A stretch of 64,000 nucleotides of DNA from Phycisphaerae bacterium (lineage in GTDB: Bacteria; Planctomycetota; Phycisphaerae; SM23-33): NCBI GenBank assembly GCA_016782885.1, contig JADHXQ010000004.1, positions 29,848-93,847 of the forward strand, read 5' to 3'. Within the stretch, counting starts at the first letter, position 1, and every line of letters begins with the position of its first letter. Below the pieces are notes generated by a model, which was not told the DNA's origin, ran no database searches, and was given only the letters and a program-made list of their open reading frames with translations. The translations under genes were made by a program, and so were the position numbers. This document shows, piece by piece, positions 20,515 to 28,891 of the stretch.

Positions 20515-21117
20515 CTACTCAGCGGCTTTGCGGATTTCGGCCAGGGCGCGGTCGTAGTCGGGGTGGGACGCCACTTCAGGTACGATCTCTTTGTAGAGGA
20601 GGGTCGAGTCCTTGCCGATGACGAAAATCGCCCGGGTCAGGAGGCCCATGTCCTTTATCAGGACACCGTATTTCAGGGCGAAGTCCTTATGCACGCAGTC
20701 GGAGAGGACCTTGATGCTGCCAACCTTCTCGGCATCGCAGAATCGTTTCTGAGCGAACGGCAGGTCGGTGCTGATCGTCAGGACCACGACGTCCTCGGGC
20801 AACTTTGCGATCTCTTCGTTGAACCGCTTGGTCTGCAGCGAGCATATGCCCGTGTCGAGGCTGGGAACGGCACTGATTAAGACAGGCTTGCCCGCGAAGT
20901 CCGCCAGGCTCACCGGGGCAAACGACATGTCGACGACCCGGAAATCGGGGACGCTACGGCCGACCTGGATGTCCGGGCCGATGAGCGTCAGGGGATCGCC
21001 CTTCATCGTGACGGCGCCTATACGCTCGAGATACGATCCGCCATCGGTGCATCCGGCCAGCACGAACAGCGCCCCCGCGGCGGCTAGTGAGATTGTTATC
21101 ATTAGACTGTAATGCAT
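20515..21117 (-). CDS. tpx: Thiol peroxidase (Tpx-like) with lipoprotein signal
   Basis: A 200-residue peroxiredoxin of the Tpx group. SLDTGICSLQTKRFN holds the peroxidatic Cys92 and KRFCDAE the resolving Cys127, 35 residues apart as expected for an atypical two-cysteine Tpx. The N-terminus is a hydrophobic stretch ending in the lipobox LAGC (Cys23), so the enzyme is probably anchored outside the inner membrane, whereas Tpx is usually soluble. It reduces hydroperoxides with a thiol donor. The ATG at 21117 has AGGAG at good spacing and a promoter just upstream. A longer in-frame reading to 21390 lacks both. Confidence 0.85.
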   Translation of the reverse strand: MHYSLMITISLAAAGALFVLAGCTDGGSYLERIGAVTMKGDPLTLIGPDIQVGRSVPDFRVVDMSFAPVSLADFAGKPVLISAVPSLDTGICSLQTKRFNEEIAKLPEDVVVLTISTDLPFAQKRFCDAEKVGSIKVLSDCVHKDFALKYGVLIKDMGLLTRAIFVIGKDSTLLYKEIVPEVASHPDYDRALAEIRKAAE

Positions 21118-21133
21118 TGTTCGACTCCTTTCC

Positions 21134-21185
21134 GGACGCCCTATGCGTCCGATAAAGTATAGGCTCGTAACTCTCGATACATCAA
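21134..21185 (-). promoter_or_regulatory. Sigma70-type promoter and 5' hairpin for tpx
   Basis: On the minus strand, TTGATG (21180-21185) and TATACT (21156-21161) are separated by 18 bases. The expected transcript start would fall at the edge of a perfect GGACGC-CCTAT-GCGTCC hairpin (21134-21150) that lies directly before the AGGAG site. The hairpin may stabilise the leader or mask the ribosome-binding site. Confidence 0.5.
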
Positions 21186-21378
21186 GTCGCCCGCCACATC
21201 GAAGCGCCAAGGGGGACCACTGCGCAGCTGAATTCTTCCCGTTTTTTCCATCCGGGAAATTCGTAATAGAATTTGCGAGTTCAACGTTATACCATGCTGG
21301 GTCGGCTGGGCGATGGTCCCCGCCGATCGCCGGACGACCGTCCCGTACCGCTGACACTAACCGTCGAAAGGAAACAAC

Positions 21379-22413
21379 ATGTTGAAACACAATGCCGGCA
21401 GAGTCGCAGTAGCCGCCCTTACCGTTCTGATTGTATTCTCACAGGTTCAGGCGAAAAAGAAGCCAAAGGCTCCCCCGGTGAAGGACCCCGTCGATATCGA
21501 CAAGGTCGAAGGCGCCGAATTCATGGGCGATTATGCAGGCACGCGAACGATGGCTGACGGTAAGAAGATGCCCGTCGTGGCGCAGGTGCTGGCTACGGGC
21601 GACGGTAACCATACCGTCACCAACCTGCCGGAGTTCGACAAGCGAGTAAAACCGTTCTGCGTGCTCAAGGGCAAAGCCGAAGGCGGAAAGCTCGCGGTCT
21701 CCGCGGGCATGAAGAAAGGCGTTATCGCCAACGGCAAATTTACCGGCGGCTGCCCCAAGTGCAAATTCGAGATGAAAAAGGTCGTCCGCCTGTCGCCGAC
21801 TATGGGCGCCAAGCCGCCCGCCGGCGCGATGGTGCTGCTCAGCAAAGACACCAAAGACCTCAATGCGGAGTGGAAATCCAGCAAGGGCGGCGATTTCTCC
21901 TGGTTCCTGAAGCCCGGCGGAGTCATGCAGTGTCGCGCCCGCACCGGCGGAGCGGTGACCAGGAAGGAATTCGGAAGCGCCAAAATCCACCTGGAATTCC
22001 GAACGCCGTTCCTGCCCAAGGCCCGCGGTCAGGGAAGGGGTAATAGCGGTATGTACGTCCACGGACGCTACGAAGTGCAGATCCTCGACAGCTACGCGTT
22101 GGAGGGCCAGGACAACGAATGCGGCGGGATTTACAAGAAGGGAAAACCAATCGCCAACATGTGCGCCCCGCCGCTTCAGTGGCAGACATACGACGCGACG
22201 ATCATCGCCCCGAAGATGGACGCCAATAAGGTCGTCGAGCCCGGACATCTAAGCGTGATTCACAACGGCGTGCTGATCCAGGACAAGATCAAGCTTTCCG
22301 GTCCGACAGGCGGAGCCTACGCAAAGGGCATGAGCGACAAGGGCGGGATATACATCCAGGACCACGGACACCCCGTAGAAATCCGCAACGTGTGGGTCAA
22401 GGAAATCAAGTAG
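21379..22413 (+). CDS. DUF1080 (3-keto-disaccharide hydrolase family) exported protein
   Basis: A 344-residue secreted protein. After the signal peptide, a linker region (residues about 30-140) leads to a DUF1080 concanavalin-like domain: FSWFLKPGGVMQCR, GNSGMYVHGRYEVQILDSY and PLQWQTYDATI are typical of the family, as is the end EIRNVWVKEI. Members of this family hydrolyse 3-keto-glycosides or bind glycans; which applies here is not visible. CGAAAGGAAACAAC before the ATG supplies the ribosome-binding site. The segment GGCPKCKFEM adds a CxxC pair in the linker, unusual for this family. Confidence 0.85.
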   Translation: MLKHNAGRVAVAALTVLIVFSQVQAKKKPKAPPVKDPVDIDKVEGAEFMGDYAGTRTMADGKKMPVVAQVLATGDGNHTVTNLPEFDKRVKPFCVLKGKAEGGKLAVSAGMKKGVIANGKFTGGCPKCKFEMKKVVRLSPTMGAKPPAGAMVLLSKDTKDLNAEWKSSKGGDFSWFLKPGGVMQCRARTGGAVTRKEFGSAKIHLEFRTPFLPKARGQGRGNSGMYVHGRYEVQILDSYALEGQDNECGGIYKKGKPIANMCAPPLQWQTYDATIIAPKMDANKVVEPGHLSVIHNGVLIQDKIKLSGPTGGAYAKGMSDKGGIYIQDHGHPVEIRNVWVKEIK

Positions 22414-22496
22414 CGGCGAACAAGGCGATAGCAATATAGGGATCGATCACTGGAATTCCTGCCCGAAGATACTCAGTTCGCCCCCAGGCCCGCGCA

Positions 22497-25187
22497 TTAG
22501 TCGATGTACGGACCGCGGGGTCGGAACACCAGCTTGCTGCGTGAGGGCGAGCGCCCCTGCTCTTCGAATATTACCAGTTCGTTAACTTCGTCGAGCCAGC
22601 ATTCCGGCAGGTAGTAGTATTTCTGCGGACCGATACTCCAGAATCGCCCGATGTTGTGGCTGTTGAGGAAGAGTTGGCCTTTGCGGGCGCCGGCTATTTC
22701 CACGAACAGCGCCTTGCCCGCGGCGGCGGTTGAGGCGGGATACTTGAATCGCGAGGCGTACCACGCCGGGCGCCCGCTACCGGTCATGGCACTCGACGGT
22801 TCGGGCAGCTCCCAATTCCTGTAAGCCCACTTGGCGCCTTCGGAGAGATTCTCGACCAGGTTGTAGAATCTGAACGCGTCGAGAGTCTCGGGCGAGACAT
22901 CGCCCCAAAGCATGACGCGGATGACATTCTTGCCCCTTTTGAGGCCCGCGCTGAGTGTCACATCACCGTAATTGAGCCCTTCGTTTAAGAACAGTCCCGC
23001 CGGTCGATCGTTGCACAGGATGGCTGCATGGTGCTCCAGGCCTTCAAACGAGATGCAAATCGGCGTGACCTTTGTCAATGAAATCGAGAAATCCGCCTGC
23101 CAGATCGGTTCGGTTTCCAGTTCCCCGATCGCGTACGACAGCGGTCGTGGAACGACCCTCCTGTTAAACGGTCCGGCCGATTTGATTCTGGGCTTGCTCA
23201 CGCGCACCTTCTTGGCGTCGTAGATATGCCCGAAGAGACCTTTAGGCCCGCCGAATCTCGCGGGCGAAACATTGCGCCCGAGATTGTCCGACAGCACCGA
23301 GATCACGTTGGTTCCTTTCTTGAGCGACACGTCTACAGGCCGGCGCGAGGCTCCTTCACCACGCCCCCAGACACCGGTAAGTTGCCCATTGACATAGAGC
23401 GTTGCGCGGTCTTCGCAGTGCGGCAGCAGCAGGTGGCGCTTCTTGGCACTGGGCTGTTCCAGTTCGATCCGATACCAAAGGTATCCCTGCGGTACGCCGA
23501 GTTGATCGACGTCACGGGGGCGAGGCATCTTTTCCCATTCAAGTTCCCGCAAGGTCGCCTCGGCACATACACTCACCCGCTTCCAATTACCAAGACGCGG
23601 GACCGGCGAAACCCTGGTCGATGACGCCTTGGCCTTTTTGCGAGAAATCTTCCCGTCCCCAAAATACAGGATCGCATAGGCGCCGCCCCTGGCCGGCGAG
23701 ATCGCATACTCACCGTCATCCGACATCTCGCCAACAAACCGCGGTCCGAAAAGAATTCTGTCATCAAGCGGCCAGGTCCGCATCGCCAGATCGCTGTTGA
23801 TCACAACCAGCAGCAGGTCCTCACGCTCGATTACCGCCGGTTCGTCGTCGTCGGGCACATCAACCTCGATTTCCTCACCGTTAATACTGATCAGGCCTTC
23901 CCAATCGGCCGGACCGTGCAGGACCAACACGCGATCGTGGAAGAATCCCAGCGGCATGAGATTCGTATAATCCAGCTTTGACGAGGGCTTGAGTTCCAGG
24001 TCAATCGGAACAGCCGTAGCCCCGATACCCTCCAGAGAAACCGTCAGCATCCTACCGCTGGGCAGCGATACCCTGGCGGTCTCGATATCGTCGTCACCGT
24101 TATTGGTGATCACCGCCCACTGCCCGATGAGCCCGAAGGTATTCAGCGCGTCTGTACCGTCATGCACGCTGACCCCGGGGTCCTGCAGGCTGCAGTCAGC
24201 CAGGTACGGACCCATGTGATTGGCCAGCAAATTCACCAGGCGCGTCAGATAGTACTTCTCGGTAAGTCCACCGCCCTCGGCCAGCGGAGCATCGCAATCG
24301 TAGCTGGTAGTCTGGAACATCGCATCGTGGGCGCCCCTGCTTCCGGCGGAGAATTCAAAGTTCGTACCACCGTGGAACATATAATAGTTGTACTGCGCCG
24401 CACACCCCAGTATCTCCAAGGCTCTGCGGGCGGTGGTTCTCGGCGGGATGTTCGTGTGAGGCTCACCCCACGTATCGATCGTCCCGCCGCAGAAGTCGGC
24501 AACCAGCAGGGGCCCGCCACCCTGGCGGAGTCGCATCTTCTTGATTGTGGCAGCCACGTCGCCGGTCAGTCTCAGGGTCTCTATCGCATCCGGCGCTGAA
24601 GGATCAGAGAATCCGTTGCACGTGATGATCGGAATGTCAAAACCGCTTCGCCGGAACAACTGGCTTATGAACTCCATGTAGCTCAACCGCTCAGGCATGG
24701 TCGTCTGTAAGTACTGATTCTCGTTTTGGATCAGTATCACGTTACCACCGCGCGTAACCTGCTCTTCGGCAAGCTTCGGAAGAATGCCAGCGAAGTACTT
24801 GTCGAAGTAATGGCTGTAGGCCGCGTTGGCGGTCCGATACCCCATACCGCTCTTGGCCGTCAACCATGAGGGCAAACCCCCGAAGTCGCAGTCAGACCCG
24901 ACAAACGGTCCGGGACGCAGGATGACGTATAATCCCAGATCACCGGCAAGTTTCACAAACGCCTGCACGTCACGGTCGCCGGTAAGTTCCCACTTCCCCT
25001 CGACCGGTTCGTGGACATTCCACGGAACGCAAGTGGAGATGCAATTGAGACCGGCGCGCTTGGCCTTGAGCAGACGATCGGCCCACAGTTCCGATGGCAC
25101 ACGGAAGTAATGGATCGATCCGCTGACCAACCACACCCTCCGCCCGTCCACCCAGAAACTTCGATCATCATACGTTACACTAGCCAT
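22497..25187 (-). CDS. GH35-family beta-galactosidase-like protein with altered catalytic residues
   Basis: An 896-residue protein with the full GH35 layout: GSIHYFRVP near the N-terminus, the GGPxxxxQxENE-type motif, the nucleophile strand and C-terminal jelly-roll domains. The canonical acid/base motif ENE reads ENQ here (Gln158), and the usual nucleophile TEFW-GWF-WG segment reads ADFCGGTIDTWG, with Asp231 where Glu is expected. Their 73-residue spacing fits GH35, so these are probably true substitutions. I chose the ATG at 25187 because GGGAGAG precedes it and MASVTYDD begins the fold; it then has no signal peptide. An upstream in-frame start at 25412 is less likely. It may be inactive, a lectin, or use another mechanism. 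Confidence 0.8.
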   Translation of the reverse strand: MASVTYDDRSFWVDGRRVWLVSGSIHYFRVPSELWADRLLKAKRAGLNCISTCVPWNVHEPVEGKWELTGDRDVQAFVKLAGDLGLYVILRPGPFVGSDCDFGGLPSWLTAKSGMGYRTANAAYSHYFDKYFAGILPKLAEEQVTRGGNVILIQNENQYLQTTMPERLSYMEFISQLFRRSGFDIPIITCNGFSDPSAPDAIETLRLTGDVAATIKKMRLRQGGGPLLVADFCGGTIDTWGEPHTNIPPRTTARRALEILGCAAQYNYYMFHGGTNFEFSAGSRGAHDAMFQTTSYDCDAPLAEGGGLTEKYYLTRLVNLLANHMGPYLADCSLQDPGVSVHDGTDALNTFGLIGQWAVITNNGDDDIETARVSLPSGRMLTVSLEGIGATAVPIDLELKPSSKLDYTNLMPLGFFHDRVLVLHGPADWEGLISINGEEIEVDVPDDDEPAVIEREDLLLVVINSDLAMRTWPLDDRILFGPRFVGEMSDDGEYAISPARGGAYAILYFGDGKISRKKAKASSTRVSPVPRLGNWKRVSVCAEATLRELEWEKMPRPRDVDQLGVPQGYLWYRIELEQPSAKKRHLLLPHCEDRATLYVNGQLTGVWGRGEGASRRPVDVSLKKGTNVISVLSDNLGRNVSPARFGGPKGLFGHIYDAKKVRVSKPRIKSAGPFNRRVVPRPLSYAIGELETEPIWQADFSISLTKVTPICISFEGLEHHAAILCNDRPAGLFLNEGLNYGDVTLSAGLKRGKNVIRVMLWGDVSPETLDAFRFYNLVENLSEGAKWAYRNWELPEPSSAMTGSGRPAWYASRFKYPASTAAAGKALFVEIAGARKGQLFLNSHNIGRFWSIGPQKYYYLPECWLDEVNELVIFEEQGRSPSRSKLVFRPRGPYID

Positions 25188-25640
25188 ACCCAAACTCTCC
25201 CGGACGTCAAGGTTCCAGAAGTGCCGCTTTCGTGAAGAGTTTACGCCCCGAGGCGCACCATGCAACAAAAAACCTGAAAGCGCGGTCCAAAAGCCTGGAA
25301 TTTGCCCTTCACGCTCCAGAGCAAACAACACATAACTTAAACGTCGACCGATACACACCGTCCGTAAGTAATGTATAAAACAGCAGTTTCGCAACATCCC
25401 ATGAATCTCCACGCTGCGCTTTCCCGTATCATGCCATTACCCTCAAAAAACAAGCTTTTTTTGCAAAACCATCCCTAAGTGCTTAACAGGCAAGCTATAA
25501 ACCCACGACGCCCTTATAATTCCTCAATGACACAAATTATTCCAGAATCGTAGAAGCGGTATCTGCGTCAATTTCGCTTTCCTGCGCGTTCTTGTCCGAC
25601 TACAATCGACGGACGTTGGATTACTGAAAGAGCGAGAACA
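25188..25640. other. Divergent intergenic region, no gene
   Basis: This 453-base spacer separates divergent genes and is AT-richer than its surroundings. An A-tract/T-tract inverted repeat (six A, five-base loop, six T) lies at 25445-25461. A TATAAT hexamer at 25515-25520 could serve the rightward gene, but no good -35 was found at the proper distance. I see no reading frame worth calling. Confidence 0.4.
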
Positions 25641-28600
25641 ATGAAATCGAGTCAAATATTACTGTCAACTATCGTCGCTTTCTGCGGAATCACGTACTGC
25701 CCCACTTCGAGCAGCGCGGAAACCGCCCCTGACCTCGTGGCCAAATCGGGTGTCAAAGGCGGGCTTATCGTCCACGCCGGATGCGCCGGCGGTGAGTTCA
25801 CCGGCGCTCTCAGGATAAACGACCGCTACGTGGTCCAGGGCCTCGACCCCGATCCGGACAACGTTGCCAAAGCGAGAAACCGCCTGCGCAAGGCGAAGCT
25901 TTCGGGCCCGGTTAGCGTGATACAATGGGATAATAAAAAGCGCCTCCCTTACGCCGACAACCTGGTAAGCCTCCTGATCGTAGAATCGGGCGCCGACCTC
26001 GCGGACGCCGAGATCATGCGCGCGTTGAGCCCCAACGGAGTGGTCATGGTCAAGACCTCCAACGGTTGGAAAAAACGCACCAAGCCCCGCCCCGAAGAGA
26101 TCGACGAGTGGACGCACTACCTGCACGGACCGGATAACAACGCGGTGGCCGAGGACACGGTCGTTGAAGCACCGCGACACATGCAGTGGGTTTCCGGACC
26201 TCGCTGGGGGCGCAGCCACGATCATCTCTCAAGCGTAAGCGCGGTGGTCTCGTCCGGTGGACGGATATTCTCCATCGTTGACGAGGGGACCATGGCATCG
26301 GTAAAGCATGCGTCGAGTTGGATGCTGGTGGCTCGCGATGCCTTCAACGGCGTGCTGCTCTGGAAGAAGCCCGTATCTCCCTGGGAGGATCAGCTCCGGC
26401 CTTTCAGAAGCGGACCGGTCGAGCTGCCCAGGCGTCTGGTAGCCGTCGGCGATCGCATTTATGCGACGCTGGGCTACAACAAACCGGTGGTGGCTATCCA
26501 TGCGGCAACGGGCGAGGTATTACACACTTACAAGGACACCGACAACGCCCACGAGATCGTCTGTAGCGATGGGAAGCTCTTTGTAGTCATAAGCCAACCG
26601 CTGAAAGAACCAAGCTTCACCACCGGCAAGGTTCTGCGGAAGATGCCCCTCTGGCGCGGCGCATACGGTGAGTACACCATACAGTACATGCCCAAGCATA
26701 TTGAAGTATTCGACGCAAAGTCCGGTAAGCTGATCTGGAAGAAAGATGACAAAGACACCGCGGAGATCCTTCCGCTTTCGATGATAGTCAGCCAGGGGCG
26801 TGTCTTTTTCCAGAACGGGACAGATCTGGTGGCATTGAAGGCGGCTACGGGCGAGGAGTTGTGGAAGGCCAAACGCCCCTCGCCTCGCCAGCGCTATGCA
26901 TGGCTGGTCCCGACGGTTGTGGTGAAAGACGGCGTGGTGCTTTCGGCGGACCGTGCGGCCGATAAGCCCGTCGACACCGGCGCCAAGGACAAGGGGGCGA
27001 TGGAGTGGCAGGTTTCGGCAAACCATAAGCTGAAAGACGGGCTGATCATGGCGTATGATGCCGCCAGCGGTAAGGAATTGTGGACGGCACCTTGTCACGA
27101 GGGCTTCAACTCCCCCGCCGACCTGTTTGTCATCGGAGGGAAGGTCTACAGCGGTCCCCTGGCATGGGGAAAGCAGCCGGGGATCACGAACGTCTACGAC
27201 CTGAAGACGGGCAAGGTGGTCGCCACCAAACCACCTGACCAGAAGCTCTACACGTTCGGATTCGGTCATCACCGCTGCCACCGCAACAAGGCCACCACGA
27301 AATACATCATCCAGGCGCGAGCGGGCATAGAGTTAATCGACGTCAGCGACCTGTCTCGCGCGACGGCCGATCACTGGGTCCGCGGCGCCTGCCAGTACGG
27401 CACGCTTCCCTGCAACGGTTTGATGTACGCTCCGACACACCCCTGCGCATGCTATATAACCGCCAAGCTGAACGGTTATAACGCACTCAGCGGTAAGCGG
27501 GCGGTTCCATTGAACCAAGGACCCGAACAGTTAGTCAAGGGAGCGGCGTTCGGCAAGATCCCGCAAGCTGAAAAGCGAAATCCGCAATTGGATTGGCCGA
27601 CGCTTCGCGGAGACAATGCCCGCAGCGGATCGACCGCGGTCAAACTTTCGACGAAACCGGAGCGCCTATGGGAAACATCGCTCCCCGGACCGCTGACCGC
27701 CGTGGTGGTCGCGGGCGGAAGGTGCTGCGTCGCACGCCGGGAGTCCAATACCGTCTGCGCACTGAAAGCCGATGACGGGGCGCCTCTCTGGTCTTTCACG
27801 ACCGGTGGACGCATCGATTCCCCCCCCGCCGTTTTCGGTCAGGCGGTCTACTTCGGCTCGGCCGACGGGTGGATCTACTGCCTTCGCGCAAGCGACGGTG
27901 CGCTTGCGTGGCGTTTCCGGGTGGCGCCCGAGGCTCGACAGATCGTGGCCTACGAGCGGTTGGAGTCGGTCTGGCCGGTCCACGGCAGCCTGCTGGTCTG
28001 CATGGGTCCCAAGGGCACAGCGACGGTGTACGCCGCGGCTGGCAGATCGTCCTACGTTGACGGAGGGGTGTATCTCTGCGGTCTCGACGCGGTCAGCGGT
28101 AAACTGCTCTTCAGACGCAGGATTTCACACATGGACCCGAAAACGGGCAACGAACCGCAGAGCGTGATTAAGGGCGTGATCATGCCCGGGGCGATACCCG
28201 ACGTGTTGTCCACCGACGGGAAGTCTATCTTCATGAGGCACCAGCGATTCGATCTCGAAGGTAATTCTCTGGCCCAGGACGTCGATCACCTCTTCTGTTC
28301 TGCCGGATTCCTGGACGATACGTGGTGGCATAGAACGTATTTGCAGTTCGGACAGTTCATGAAAGGCGGTTACGGCGGCTGGACCACCGCGGGCAACAGC
28401 CGCATCTCCGGTAAAGCCCTCGTAACCGACAACAAGCGAGCCTTCGGATTCGGACGGACCGAATACACGATGACCGGCAACCACATCGGGATAAATTCGG
28501 AATTCCGCCTCTTCGCCGCCGACATGAAGACCTTCGCCCCGGCGAAGGCCCAGCCCGAAAAAAAGAACCGGCGCCGCGGGGCACAATCAAAAAAGTCCAA

Positions 28601-28874
28601 AGTGAATTACATATGGTCGAAATCCATCGGTATCTACCCGCGTGCGATGCTCCTCACTGGCGAGGCCCTGTTCCTTGCCGGACCGGGCAATGTCGATGAC
28701 TTCTTTGCACCCGCACCCGGCGGAGGCGTTCTGCTGCAGACGGTGTCACTGGAAGATGGAGCCAAAATATCCGAAATCAAATTGAAGGCATCGCCCGTAT
28801 ACGACAGCTTCGCCGCCTGCAACGGACGCCTCTACTTCACAACAATCGACGGACGCGTGGTCTGCTGGAAGTGA
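25641..28874 (+). CDS. Secreted methyltransferase-like domain fused to PQQ-type beta-propeller (copy 2)
   Basis: A 1077-residue paralogue of the protein at 16949. The exported N-terminus is followed by the Rossmann-like domain at about 39-138 (GGLIVHAGCAGGE, VVQGLDPDPDNVAKAR, LPYADNLVSLLIV, EIMRALSPNG). The shared DEWTHYLHGP junction introduces PQQ-like blades. The cysteine-rich block is conserved: HRCH, GACQYG and HPCACY lie in the same order as in copy 1. These positions are good candidates for a metal or disulfide site. The final blades end with GRLYFTTIDGRVVCW. It is followed immediately by the AMMECR1-like gene, with which it probably shares a transcript. Function unknown. Confidence 0.8.
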   Translation: MKSSQILLSTIVAFCGITYCPTSSSAETAPDLVAKSGVKGGLIVHAGCAGGEFTGALRINDRYVVQGLDPDPDNVAKARNRLRKAKLSGPVSVIQWDNKKRLPYADNLVSLLIVESGADLADAEIMRALSPNGVVMVKTSNGWKKRTKPRPEEIDEWTHYLHGPDNNAVAEDTVVEAPRHMQWVSGPRWGRSHDHLSSVSAVVSSGGRIFSIVDEGTMASVKHASSWMLVARDAFNGVLLWKKPVSPWEDQLRPFRSGPVELPRRLVAVGDRIYATLGYNKPVVAIHAATGEVLHTYKDTDNAHEIVCSDGKLFVVISQPLKEPSFTTGKVLRKMPLWRGAYGEYTIQYMPKHIEVFDAKSGKLIWKKDDKDTAEILPLSMIVSQGRVFFQNGTDLVALKAATGEELWKAKRPSPRQRYAWLVPTVVVKDGVVLSADRAADKPVDTGAKDKGAMEWQVSANHKLKDGLIMAYDAASGKELWTAPCHEGFNSPADLFVIGGKVYSGPLAWGKQPGITNVYDLKTGKVVATKPPDQKLYTFGFGHHRCHRNKATTKYIIQARAGIELIDVSDLSRATADHWVRGACQYGTLPCNGLMYAPTHPCACYITAKLNGYNALSGKRAVPLNQGPEQLVKGAAFGKIPQAEKRNPQLDWPTLRGDNARSGSTAVKLSTKPERLWETSLPGPLTAVVVAGGRCCVARRESNTVCALKADDGAPLWSFTTGGRIDSPPAVFGQAVYFGSADGWIYCLRASDGALAWRFRVAPEARQIVAYERLESVWPVHGSLLVCMGPKGTATVYAAAGRSSYVDGGVYLCGLDAVSGKLLFRRRISHMDPKTGNEPQSVIKGVIMPGAIPDVLSTDGKSIFMRHQRFDLEGNSLAQDVDHLFCSAGFLDDTWWHRTYLQFGQFMKGGYGGWTTAGNSRISGKALVTDNKRAFGFGRTEYTMTGNHIGINSEFRLFAADMKTFAPAKAQPEKKNRRRGAQSKKSKVNYIWSKSIGIYPRAMLLTGEALFLAGPGNVDDFFAPAPGGGVLLQTVSLEDGAKISEIKLKASPVYDSFAACNGRLYFTTIDGRVVCWK

Positions 28875-28891
28875 CGAGCGGAACGATTGCA

